From: Mansonella perstans
Lineage: Eukaryota > Nematoda > Chromadorea > Rhabditida > Onchocercidae
Direction of reading: 5' to 3'
Assembly: GCA_037074765.1 (NCBI GenBank)
Contig: JBAMDO010000102.1
Span: 1-64,000 of the forward strand
Length of the DNA stretch: 64,000 nucleotides
A model generated the notes under the pieces. It had not been told where the DNA came from. It ran no database searches and worked only from the letters and a program-made list of their open reading frames with translations. Within the stretch, counting starts at the first letter, position 1, and each line of letters opens with the position of its first letter. Shown piece by piece: positions 1-10,783 of the stretch. The position numbers were made by a program, and so were the translations under genes.

Positions 1-584
1 ATATTTTGATATTACAAATTTACAACTTAAACAACAATTAATTGAGACACAACGACGAAGTTGTGAAAATAGAAATAATTTATTACTCCTAATAGAATGG
101 CTATCAACCAGTGACCCGACCTTAGCAGCTAAATTATTAGTCCAGAGAAGTGATATTATAGCTAATAGGGTTAATGACAGGTTATATATAGCACCCTGTA
201 TATTAAAATTCCGAATGGAAAGGTCGATTCAAGCAGGCATCGTCAGTAAACTTGAGTCGAAAGATCGACGCGGATTAGAAATATTGGCACAAAGACACGA
301 TCATCAACTTGAAACCGATCTACCGAAGTCAAGTTACTTTGGACCGAAGTAGAACAGCAGGAGAAGAACTAATCGAACAGATAACAATACATTCGAGAAA
401 CAACAAAACCATAGAAGAAGAATTAACGCTTATAATAGCTCATTGGAAACTTATCGCTATCGGTGTATGCAGTTTTGTAATTTTATTCATGGTAATCGTT
501 ATAGAATTGAAATTTAAACTCATTAACTTCATTTTTCATTTTCTATGTATCAAAATTACAAAGCCCACGGATCCATTCCTATGA
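1..584 (+). pseudogene. Envelope-like 3' ORF remnant of an LTR retrotransposon
   Basis: An open frame runs from base 2 to a stop near 345, and a second, overlapping frame runs from about 309 to 584. Each looks like part of one retroelement protein: the first is rich in Gln/Arg/Asn with few hydrophobic stretches, the second ends in one clear membrane segment (start LIAIGVCSFVILFMVIVIEL) and a short tail. This is the layout of the C-terminal, membrane-anchored part of an envelope-like product, as found in some nematode Bel/Pao elements. The frame change near 309-345 suggests the copy is broken. It lies directly upstream of a polypurine tract and LTR, which supports the assignment. The rest of the element (gag, pol) would lie left of the window. 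Clade (Bel/Pao versus Gypsy) is inferred, not proven. Confidence 0.5.
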
Positions 585-752
585 GAATAGTCCAAGTTCC
601 CCTAAATGAACACGACAGTAGAAATCCTATAATAATTATATTCCTCTATCATATAATCCAATTATACATTCATCAAACCCAGCAATCCCCTCTCTCCGGA
701 ATGTCGCGAAACTCGCGAAAATTAAAATAAATTTTATACAAATTAAAAGGAA

Positions 753-1195
753 TGGTTTCCATGATTCATTAGTTATCTCATTACATTTTTTAGAGTTATT
801 TCCTATCAAATTCAAATGTGTTTTTTCTTTTTTCCCCAGATGTTTGTGTTCCGGTTATACAGTAAATTCTTTTCCTAACAATCACTCCAAATATTCATTC
901 AAATTCTCATCCTGAATTTCTCATTACCATACTTATATGTTATTAGGTCTAACAGTTTCCGGTGTAAACCACTCCTTCTTCTAGACTATATAAACTGTAC
1001 CTAACTCACAATCTTCATTCCAAGACATTCTAAGGACTCCAGTCTTGCTCACGCTTTATTCGCTATTCTACTGTTTACTATCCACTTTATTTTTCGTTCT
1101 AAAATAAAGGGTTCAATTACCCAAGCCGAGTGTTTTGCACTACAACGAACACACTCTGCTCACACACGGTTGCGCTCAACAAATTTTTCCCGACA
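753..1195 (+). mobile_element. 3' LTR of the retrotransposon
   Basis: A purine-rich tract (AATTAAAAGGAA, about 741-752) is followed at 753 by TG, the usual LTR start. Inside lie a TATA-like box (TATATAAA region, about 983-990), and AATAAA at about 1104-1109 as polyadenylation signal. The LTR ends near ...CCCGACA at about 1193-1195, where the dispersed repeat begins. A shorter LTR starting TGTTATTAGG at 938 and ending ACAAACA is an alternative, because TGTT/AACA would give a neat terminal inverted repeat. The matching 5' LTR is outside the window, so the boundaries cannot be checked here. Confidence 0.55.
1110..1125 (+). other. SL1-leader-like sequence inside the LTR
   Basis: GGTTCAATTACCCAAG matches the first 16 nt of the nematode spliced leader SL1 (GGTTTAATTACCCAAG) with one mismatch; the next bases, CCGAG, can be aligned to the leader's TTTGAG with a gap. 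It starts directly after the AATAAA of the LTR, so it sits near the expected R/U5 border. No GTAAGT donor or Sm-site follows, so this is not an SL RNA gene. Confidence 0.5.
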
Positions 1196-2434
1196 AACAT
1201 ATAAAAAATTTTGCTAAATATACAGTAATCAAATCATTTAAATTGAACTGGCATTTTTGATTTATTGAACATAAATTCAGATATTTCTCTTTCAAGTTTA
1301 TTCTGAAAACTTTGATTTATTGGATGCCAAGCCAACCATAAGGTGAACAGAAAAAATGAACACTCAAACAAATATAATTGTAACTGATTCCGCTGCCGAA
1401 TTCGAAAAACAAATCTATTATTTTTTGTTATTTATTGATTTTAAGTAAATCATACTTTTCATTTGTCTTACAAAAGATAAAAACAGGAACTTTAAACTTT
1501 TCAGAATATGTAGTGGCAGTAATCAACATATCAGAAGAATAAAATTAAATAATTAAAAAAAAACCAAGAAAATGGAAGCGAAGAAAATAGGGGCGAAATT
1601 ATCATAATTTCCTCAATTTGATTGAAGATCAAATAATTCTTATACTTTTTGTGGACCACTTTGATTTCAGAAGAGCAAATCACTAGTAGGTTGTCAGATG
1701 TACCATTATAATTGACTATAATTGATCTCTCAACTCATAATCTTATTGTATTTTGGGTGTTTCAAATTCATTCGAGATTTCAGCTCAAAATTCGAATTAA
1801 GAAAAAGGTAAGAATTCTCAAATAAAAAGGAAAACAATCAGTCTATCCCAAGCATAGCATAAAAAATTTTTATTCCAAAAATGAGATGGGACTTGGTAAT
1901 GCTGAGAGAGTTGAAAATTTCACAGAAATAAAAAAATTGATCTTAAATTTCCCAGTCAGATCGGAGAAAATAAGTGCTCAGGAAATAAATTATTAAAGGA
2001 ATTTGAAAACTGGTAGCGACTCTTGATTTTTTTGTAACTTTAAAACGAAGTTATCAGTGAAGTGTCATTCTGTTATTGTCAAACACATATTTATTTCTGC
2101 AATAAGTTTCCGCTGCTTAAAATTCCAGCAGTTTATGCAGTGATTCCAAAGAAAATCACAAGGCGGCATTTGAAAACAGCACGACAACATTCTGCTCGGA
2201 TAGCAGTCTTTTCGCCATTTTGCAAATTAACGTTGTCTAGTAAAATTAAATAATTAAAACGGAGTTTTAACATTTTTGATGTTTTAAGACTCCAGAAGAC
2301 GGTAGTATTTTCCAAATTTCTTTAGCTTCCTAGTTGCAGTGAATCGCTTTCTGTTTACTGCATTAAAAACTCAACTGTGATTTTTCCTAAAGAAAATGTT
2401 TGGTTATTTGTTGGAATTTTTTTACTGGGCTGAA
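1196..2434. repeat. Dispersed direct repeat, copy 1
   Basis: Starts at AACATATAAAAAATTTTGC immediately after the LTR and ends at ...TTTTTTTACTGGGCTGAATC. It is nearly identical to 10784-12645 in the same orientation. Differences seen by eye: copy 1 has about 70 nt (around 1595-1668) absent from copy 2, lacks a 19-20 nt tandem duplication present in copy 2 near 10860, and lacks a block of about 670 nt that copy 2 has between CGCCATTTGCAAA and CAAATTAACGTTG. A 19-nt stretch at the end (GGCTGAATCTGAGTTTAAT) is itself repeated about 30 nt later. No convincing transposase or reverse transcriptase frame is visible, so the class of the repeat is unknown. Confidence 0.8.
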
Positions 2435-2641
2435 TCTGAGTTTAATCTGAGTTTGTTTAATGGCTGAATCTGAGTTTAATGTTTTTTCTATCATTTGCGA
2501 AGTTTCTTTTATACAGAGATATTTATTGACTGATTTTTAATTTTTAAATTGAAATCTTGTGTTTAATAGAAAGGTTTAGCTTAGCAGCGCTTGGTTGTTG
2601 TTCTTTTCTTTCCATTTCTAAGAAATATATCTTTAATTCAG

Positions 2642-5061
2642 GCGAAGCGTGAACGACAAAAGATGCGTTTGAAATTACGCAAAAAACTTGGTGAAGAAGC
2701 AGTACCAAAGGAAAAGCCACGAACGATTGAAACTACTCGTGAACATGATGATACTGTGATAGAAGATGACGATCAGGAAGTTTGTTCGCTAATTTTTTTA
2801 ATACATTCTATATTTTCATAGAGATATAATTTGTAAATAATTTTAATGTGAGTTCTATAACATTGTAGAATAGATTTGAACAAGAGTCGTCACGGGAGCT
2901 TGCAGCTTTTAGAAACTGTACTATGTTTGAAGGTAAATTTCAGTTAAATTTTCGTTTTTAGTCATTAAACAAATGTCGTTTCGCGGATCTTTTTAAAAAA
3001 AATTTTTTTTTGAAAAATCTGAATTTTGCTCCAGTGATTGACAAGCACTGTGGTTAAAAAGTAATGTATTTAACAGCGATTATCGCGAATGATTTAGTGC
3101 TACGTAAGGACTAATTTTTTGTTTAGTATTTTTGATTGAAATCTCTTATAGTTTAGATATTTGTAAAACTTAACGAAGCGTGCCGTTTTCAAGTTATTTA
3201 TTGGTTTTTTTTTTTTTCAGGTTCAGCACGATGAAGCAAATGATGAGATGAGCGCATATTTTAACGATGAAGTGCCACCGAAGATTTTGGTAACTACCTC
3301 ACCATATGCTAAAGTGGTTAGTCCTTTTCGTGTAATAATTTTTAAAATATCCTGCCTGCATAGAAGAATGCATATCTTTCAATTTGCATGAAATATGCTG
3401 ACAGCACAATGCTACTAATGCTCTTTTGAATTTCAATTCACTGATTGCTGAAAACATTATATTCTTATTCATTTTTTTCTTTTATTTTTAAGAATACATT
3501 CAAGTTCTGCTATGAATTGCAAAAATGCATCCCGAATGCTGAAGTATTTACTCGTAAAGGAATTCCTTTAAAAAAAGTGGTAAAGCAAGCAAAGTCCAAG
3601 GAATATACTGATTTGATTGTAGTGCACGAAGATCGAAAGATGCCAAGTAATTTTTGTTTTTTCTTACTGTCAAATGACTTTAATGTAATTCCGTCTCATA
3701 AGTTTTTGAAAAAGCAAAAGTCTTATATTGAAATTTGATAGATAAAACAGTTAATATAAAAATATACTAATTGAATTGCAGTATCTGTAATTTTTTCAAT
3801 ATCTGTAATTCAATTTTTCAATATGACATTTCCAGATGGTATTGTTCTCTGTCATTTACCGGATGGTCCAACTGCGTTTTTCAAAATTAATAGTTTAACC
3901 TTTACAAAGAATCTCAAGGTGAGAATTTATTGATTGGCCGCTTCTTGATAATTTTGTTCGCTTCTTGGTTTTCCTAATGTATAAATTGAGCAATAAAAAT
4001 AATAGTGTGGCATTGTAGACTTTATCTTATCGATTTTTGAAGTTGTAAAATTTAAAAATTTCATCTCCTTTCTGCTCTTCTAATCGCATAACCAGTAAAA
4101 AATTCAGCAAAAAAGGCATATTTTATTAAAGGACTTGATGGGTGACGAAACTTTAACATTACAGAAAAAAGGCGAATCCACTGTGCATTATCCAGAATTA
4201 GTATTAAACAATTTCAACACTCGGCTTGGACATACAATTGCACGAATGTTTGCATGTCTGTTCCCACAAAAGCCCATGTATTCTGGACGACGAGTGGTTA
4301 CTTTCCATAACCAACGCGACTATATATTTTTCAGGCATCACAGGTTTTGCATTACCATTATTTTAGGTGGCAGATTTAATTTCCAGTTGTTTTCAGATCA
4401 TTTTCTTCATCGCTTACTTACATTTCTTGGTATTTTTAAAAATTATTTGAATTCCGCATCTGTCTTTTTCATTAATATAATGTCCTTATTTCACTTTTTT
4501 TTTTCGAAAAGCGTTTTCTTATTCTTACTTGAACATGGAGGTTATTTTGTTTTTTGGCAACAAGATTTTTTTTTGAAACTTAAAATTAAATTTGTTGTTT
4601 CTTCTGTACTTTTATTATTATTATTAATTATTATTACTGACACTTGTTTTTTTGCTGTAACAGATATGAGTTCAAAAGAGAAGGTGAAAAAGCGGCATTG
4701 CTTGAACTTGGGCCTCGCTTCACTTTACGGCTGAAGTGGCTGCAGAAGGGGACATTCGATAGTCGATATGGTGAATATGAATGGGTCTTAAAGGTATCTC
4801 CAGACTTTAATTTTTAATACTCATAAGATTCACTTCATTGCAAATTGGTTAATGAAATGTCCCTAAAAGTTTATAATTCCTTTATAGTAACAGCAAGAGA
4901 GGGTTCTTTGTATTTTTGTGTTTTTGAGTGATGAGATATCCATTAAATTAAATTATATCTTTTAATTTAAGTCAAGTAAAGAAACCATGTTTTTTTTTTT
5001 CATATGTTTTATTTTGCAGAGGCATGAAATGGAATCTAGTCGGAGGCGATTCTTTTTGTGA
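2642..5061 (+). CDS. RPF1: RPF1, ribosome production factor 1 (Brix domain), 5' end missing
   Basis: Nucleolar Brix-domain protein needed for processing and assembly of the 60S ribosomal subunit. Exons: 2642-2779, 3221-3316, 3493-3646, 3836-3918, 4132-4343, 4664-4793, 5020-5061; all phases join and give 284 residues plus stop. Recognisable family segments in order: [13 protein letters not shown] at the Brix start, [106 protein letters not shown], and the basic tail SSRRRFFL. These follow human and yeast RPF1 along their length. Human RPF1 has 349 residues; about 50-65 N-terminal residues, including the start codon, are not found in the window. The visible part begins at a good acceptor (AATTCAG before 2642), so at least one upstream exon is needed. 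Upstream lies only repeat and retrotransposon DNA. AATAAA at 5098-5103 can serve as polyadenylation signal. Confidence 0.93.
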
Positions 5062-5337
5062 TAATCTTTGGTTTAGTTATTATTGTACTTTCAAATGAAT
5101 AAATTTTTAGACAAATGATCTCTGCGTTTTTTGAAATAGCATCCAAAGAAATTCTAATAAGCTGAGCAGTACGATTATTTGAAATTCTCTTTAAAAATCG
5201 TTTCGTAAGCGTATAAGATTATTGTCGTTTTCAGTGCAGTATTTCTTTGCAATTCATTCAGGACAGCTTTTACCAAATGTAATTACTATTAATCAGCTCA
5301 GATTACTTATCGTATCAGTATTTTATCTATCAGTATT

Positions 5338-8300
5338 TTATCCACGCTGCTGCAGGATATAGGTCTTGGATAGTTCAGTTTGTATCGTTGCCCTTGACAT
5401 GCAATATTTGATAGTTGAATTGCATAATGAGATTAGAAAGATTATTCCAATGAACGCATGACATCCAGAGTATACCAGAAACTGCAATTGAGCTGAACTT
5501 ATTGCAAAATATAGTGCTCAAGTAACTAGTCCTATTTGAAATATAGTTTTTCAGTTGTAAAAACTGTTCAAACGCCATCATAAATTCACAAGCGACAGTT
5601 AAGTAGGCAAATTTAATTTTGATTCGGTTACATTTTAAAATGCCGAAGTTGAAGTTCTGTAATATATTCAAGGAAAACTGACTTATTTTTTTCGAATTCA
5701 AAAACGAAGCAATGCGAAAATTGTTTACCTGTTCTCTAATCGGCATGTTTAATCCATGTTTGTCAGGTACAATAACAGTGAGTAATGCTTGGAGTAACAA
5801 GGCAATGAATGAATTCAAGCCGAATACCAAGCCATATGATTCGCCAATCATTTTCTTTGCCAAATTCCATCTGCAAATAGAATCAGAAAAGATGTCGACG
5901 ATAAACCATTCGTAGAATATCCAAATTCCAAAAACATTTATAGCTGTCTTGCTAATGGAATGAGGCATGCTTCCTCATAATTTATTTTATATTTGAAGGT
6001 CTTATTTTTGTGAGAAAATATAGATGCTGATAAAATTTTTGAATAGATGACACTTTATCGCCATACCTTGTCATCGCATACTGAAATTGTTGTTTCAAGA
6101 CTCATGCTAATTATGCTCCTTTATAACCACTGCAGTAGTTTGCAGCTAACAAAGTTATATGTTAACAACAACTACACCATATTCTTCTTTGAGATATGGG
6201 GAACTACCATAAATTTATAAATTAAAAGCAAAAATTACATTTGGATGCGCGAAATTTTTAAGCTGCGTTGAAATTCCGAATGATTATTTTATTGGAATAA
6301 CTTAATTGCCACTAAGTATTAAGAACTAATTTAATTTATTTCGAAAAGTAGCTCTTTTAAATTCTAGAACTAAATTAGCTAAACTTACTGAGCAACGGTA
6401 ATCATCACTTGATACAAACTTCGATAACCAACGTAGCAAGCGTACATAATCCATATGGATTGTGTTCTTGAATATGCAGCTAGTATCAACGTATCGATCA
6501 AAGAAATTATGGCCAGTGTCAATTCACCCCATTTATCCCAGTTTATTTTTGCTAAGCCCAATATTAAAATTGATGCTGCGGCTGAAAGCTGTAGTCCGTA
6601 ATTTCATCTAATATGAACTTCAAAATGAGAAAAAAATTCGAATTTTAATTATTACTTGCATCTTAACTTCTTAATCTTTTGGAATTTTACTTTCTAAAAG
6701 GAGTTTGAAATTGGTTATAAAATTTTGGAAGTTGCCTTTTTTACATAAAAATCTAATCTTCTGTAATTGTAAAAGCAGTCCCTCCAAATTATCATTTATT
6801 TGATTTAGTATTAAAATTCTGAAAATGAGATGCAAGTATATATCAAGTACCTGTAGCAGTATAAGTAGCTTCCGCGAAACCATTTAATGAATTCGTGACA
6901 CCATGTTGTACTTCACCCCAAAGCGTTTGGGAATACTGAGCAACCTTCATTTGCGTTAATATTACAAATTATACATTGAATTCAGAACATTTCACTCTTG
7001 CATTATTTCTGGAGAAGCGAAGCAAACACCATTTCAGGAAAAAAATCAATGCATAATTAACTTTCAAAAGATATTTGGCATATTCATCAGTATGAATATG
7101 AAGACGGGAAGTGGTTTTTTGAATCACTTCCTTAAGGATACCTGAAGTGACATGCACGTCGTTAGTGCCCACCATATGGACCACTTTCGAAAAGCAGCGA
7201 TCCGATAGATACGAATTATGTTGTGACGCATTAAACATAATTGATAATGTACGTATGCACGATATGTTTTTGGCAAATCGTGTTGTCCTACAATTGTTCC
7301 TGAAAAAACATTGTTTGTTATCAATCAATTTGTTAAAAAAAAAATATGAGAAAAACGATTGATTAAGACAAGAACAGAACTTCGATTTGTTGGAAATTGA
7401 GTTTATGTCATTGGATTGACCGATTGGAAATTGGGTTTATGTCATTGGACTGACCGATTAATTACCTTCATTGTTCAAGTCAGAAAGCCTGTCAACAACT
7501 TGCTTCCACTTTACATTCGGCATAAATACAGCAAGAACGATAACAAAACATGGGACTCCAAAACCTATATATTGCAAAAATCGATAACTTCCAATCCCCG
7601 TAAGAATAATTGTTTGAGCCAACAGATAACTTATCAAGCGTCCAGACATCACTGCTGCTCTCGAATAGCTTGTTAATCTATGATTATATGAATATATTGA
7701 AGAAAAATCAATAATGATACTTGGCTCAAGAATTAAAACAATCATTTAGAGCCACGAATAAAACAAAAATATGGTAATTTAGCAATATTCACTTTTTTAA
7801 TTAGCAAAAGTTCAGCTCTCATTGACTATAATTTAACATAAATTGAGCATCATTTACAGGCAGTTATAATAATTACTTTTGATACTGATCCTTTTCCGAC
7901 TTTGAGTAAATGTAGGAAAAGAAAGCTACTTCAGAAGCCGATGCTGTTCCAAAAACGATAATACCAAGTTTTTGTGCCCAGACCTCCGGACAAAATACCA
8001 GTATACCTCTAAAACATTCTCACTAACTTCTAACTAAAATCCGAAAATTAGAAGAAATGATCTATAAAATTTCTTATAATCCAAGAAGCCTATATAAAGA
8101 TGCAAATTCGTGTGCAAAGACAAACAGTTAATCAATTTGCACATGAAATTCTTCCAATGACTGAGTTTTTAAAATTTGAGGAAGCTGCTCATAAAACTTT
8201 GATTAGGCCCTCCTTTTGAAAATGAGTGAAGTTTGGTGAGATAAAAATGTCGAAATTCTGAAATAAGCTGAAATTTAAAAGTTTCAGCTTGTTAAATTGT

Positions 8301-8830
8301 CCAGTTGGAATGTCGAAATACCCGGAGTAAAGAAAAGGATTTGATTTTTGGTTCCCGAGAATAGAGAGTTCTGGAAAAAAGGAAGAAAACAAACCGATAA
8401 ATCGCTTGTCCAATAGCTTCCAGTAACATAGTGGGTTTGTAAAGTATTAGATCGGTAAGCAAAAATATTGGTATCAATGATAACAAGTAACTATAAGCGG
8501 CAAATGGATAAATCTAAAATTGGAAGATCTACTTATAGTAATGGAAGTCTTATAATAGTTTACTGACAAAAAACGCAAACTGATCAATTGGTCGACTGAT
8601 TAATTTAAGCTATCAACTGGTCAATGCAAGTTATCAGCTGACTGATACGACAAAAAAATATTTAGAGACATTTCTGATAAAACTGGAAATACAATACGAG
8701 CCTCATTTGTAAGTTGTTCGCGTGTTATGTTCAGCACTTCATTTTGGTATAAATAAATAAATGGTTCGCCAATTTTCAATTCTTTAATGAATCCATAAAA
8801 ACAAATGAGCGCCGTCAGGAAATGCCACAT
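5338..8830 (-). CDS. SLC19-family vitamin transporter (folate/thiamine carrier), nine exons
   Basis: Multi-pass plasma-membrane carrier of the reduced folate carrier family, which imports folate (SLC19A1) or thiamine (SLC19A2/3). Exons on the minus strand: 8830-8693, 8513-8395, 8008-7877, 7677-7466, 7299-7142, 6944-6851, 6581-6389, 5870-5729, 5481-5338; phases all agree and give 443 residues. Family landmarks in order: CFYGFIKELKIGEPFIYLY, NITREQLTNEARIIYP, SLIPIFLLTDLILYKPTMLL, SEVAFFSYIYSKSEKDQYQK then LTSYSRAAVMSG, KWSIWWALTTCMSLQ, NGFAEATYTATAAASIL, LVFGLNSFIALLLQALLTVI. Start chosen at 8830: the frame opens there with the first membrane helix, and AAATCAG just upstream could accept a spliced leader. 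The stretch around SEVAFFSYIYS...YQKLTSY looks closer to thiamine transporters as I remember them than to SLC19A1, so the substrate is open. Convergent with RPF1, 276 nt apart. Confidence 0.92.
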
Positions 8831-10783
8831 TTTCCCACTGATTTATTATTTAATTCTGAAGATTTTATGGATAAATAGTTGCTCCACAATCAAATTCATT
8901 AAATATTCGCAATTTGAAATTTCGCGCACATGCGCAAATTAATATATTTTAGCGCAATGATCATTTTGAAATAGTTTATCAGTTCAAAACTCTTGCATAC
9001 CCAATCGTTTCTGAAACCAATCGATTAAGCATTTGATATCACAAGCAGAATGAAAAAGACAGAGATAAAAGATACAGCTTGTTTCACTCGAAACAAAAAT
9101 GAAATGAAGAATTTTTTCGATTTATTTTCATTTAGATAATTTTCCTAAAAAAAATTTACTGGGAAATAATGAAGTCCAAAGATAGATTAGTATATAAATT
9201 CGAAAGATTCATCATACTTTATAGCTGATTTTTAAACTTTTTGTATAAACAATTGAATATCTGAATAAACAAAAAAAAAAAAAAAAAAAAAAACATAATT
9301 TTTAATAAAGATTTAGAGAGAGAGAAAGAGAGAAACAATTGATAAGAGGAGTCAATATGGACGTAAAAGCATTCAAATAATTATGTTGGAAATACTTCAA
9401 AAAAATTTAACAAATTATTCAGATATCCAGTTGTTTAATTGTTTACACAGAAAGTGTTAGAATAGTTAAATTATAAATTTCTAATATAGTTTTCATATTT
9501 GGCTTATTATGCATTAGTTAATTATTTACAAAATGGTGAGAAATAAACTTACTTAACACTGATAAGAACTGATTGTGTAAGGTATGAAATGAGAAATAAG
9601 CACATTTGTCAACTCCTCTTTATCTTACCTAATGAATTCTCTACAATCGTTTTTGTCTCCACTTATATAACAGCATGAACCATCTTTGCTCTTTCATCTC
9701 CGCTCGGTGATCAAACATTTTACATGAAACGAATCAGACAAATATTGTAACAACAGAAATATTCCTTCATCTTTATGAAAATACGCAATTTTTTTACCAC
9801 CAAAATTTTGCTATTCAATTCATAGAAATTATAGCTTCTTTATTGCAATTAAGCAATTAAGTATCCTGGAAATAAATCTTAATTTGAGAATAAATGAGAT
9901 GATGATTTTTTAATCAGCTGATAGTTAACAATTAAAATTGCTAATGAATTGTTTTTAACAGATCACTTCTAAAGAATAAATGTTTTTTCATTTAGCGTCA
10001 TTCCGATCAGTATTGAAAAGTCCACACGTTCCGATTAATACTGAAAAGTTCTCACGTTCCAGTCAATATTGAAAAGTCCTCACGTTCCGACGATATTGAA
10101 AAATCCTCACGTTCCGATCAGTACTAAAAAGTCTTCAAGTATAGCACAAATTTGAGTCGCTTTTCAAATATTAAACAATTATACAATTGTCTTTAACGGT
10201 TTAAAAAAAAAAAAAAAATTAATTGTTCAATACAATTATAAAGCTAAGACAAATTTCACATTGGATCGGATACTATTGAGAATAATTTGTTTCGTTATAA
10301 TTAAGCATGGTTGTAAGTAAACTTGTGAATTTTGGATTGAAATTAATCAATATGAAGGATAAACAGTAGAAAATAGACAAACTACTATCAATCACATCAG
10401 TGTAGATGGACGACTTCGGCGCTTTTTGCGCTCCGTTTGTGCATTTGCCTTTTCACATTGATCGACACAAATCGTCACATTGCGAGTATTGATCTTATTA
10501 ATCGATACAGATTTTAAATCTCGAGTCAAGAATCCGTTTTTTTTTAAAATTACATCGGATATAACTAAGTTTGATGAGCTGGAATAGATTTTTTTTTAAA
10601 TGAGCTGGACTTAACTTTTTTTAAAATATTTTTTCCAAAATTTCAAGCTTATCAGTTCAAATCAGCAGAAACTACATTTATAGCTCGTTTTTCGTTCTAC
10701 GTATTTTTCAATTTGGCAGTATTTTATAGCGATGATTTTATGGCTTAAATTTTATGATGAAATATTTGCTGTCATAACTCTGA
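8831..10783. other. Intergenic region with simple repeats
   Basis: Lies upstream of the SLC19 gene. It holds a run of 23 A at 9271-9293 (preceded by AATAAAC), a short AG-rich run near 9314-9333, a five-unit tandem repeat at 9997-10137, and a slightly GC-richer patch at about 10405-10450. No coding exon with acceptor, open frame and donor was found on either strand. Confidence 0.6.
9997..10137. repeat. Short tandem repeat, about five diverged units
   Basis: Units of roughly 27-31 nt follow the pattern CACGTTCCGATCAGTATTG followed by AAAAGTCCT. Five copies differ by single substitutions and small gaps (for example CGATTAATACTG, CAGTCAATATTG, CGACGATATTG). It lies between the SLC19 promoter side and repeat copy 2 and is noncoding. 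Confidence 0.85.

Noticed and set aside
545..730. Separate ORF within the retrotransposon 3' end
   Set aside because: Overlaps the envelope-like frame and the polypurine-tract flank; composition looks random.
1110..1140. SL RNA gene
   Set aside because: Only a leader-like stretch is present; no GTAAGT donor, Sm site or SL RNA stem-loops follow.
9263..9293. Retroposed transcript tail (AATAAAC followed by 23 A)
   Set aside because: The signal lies too close to the A run, and no upstream gene-like sequence or target duplication is visible.
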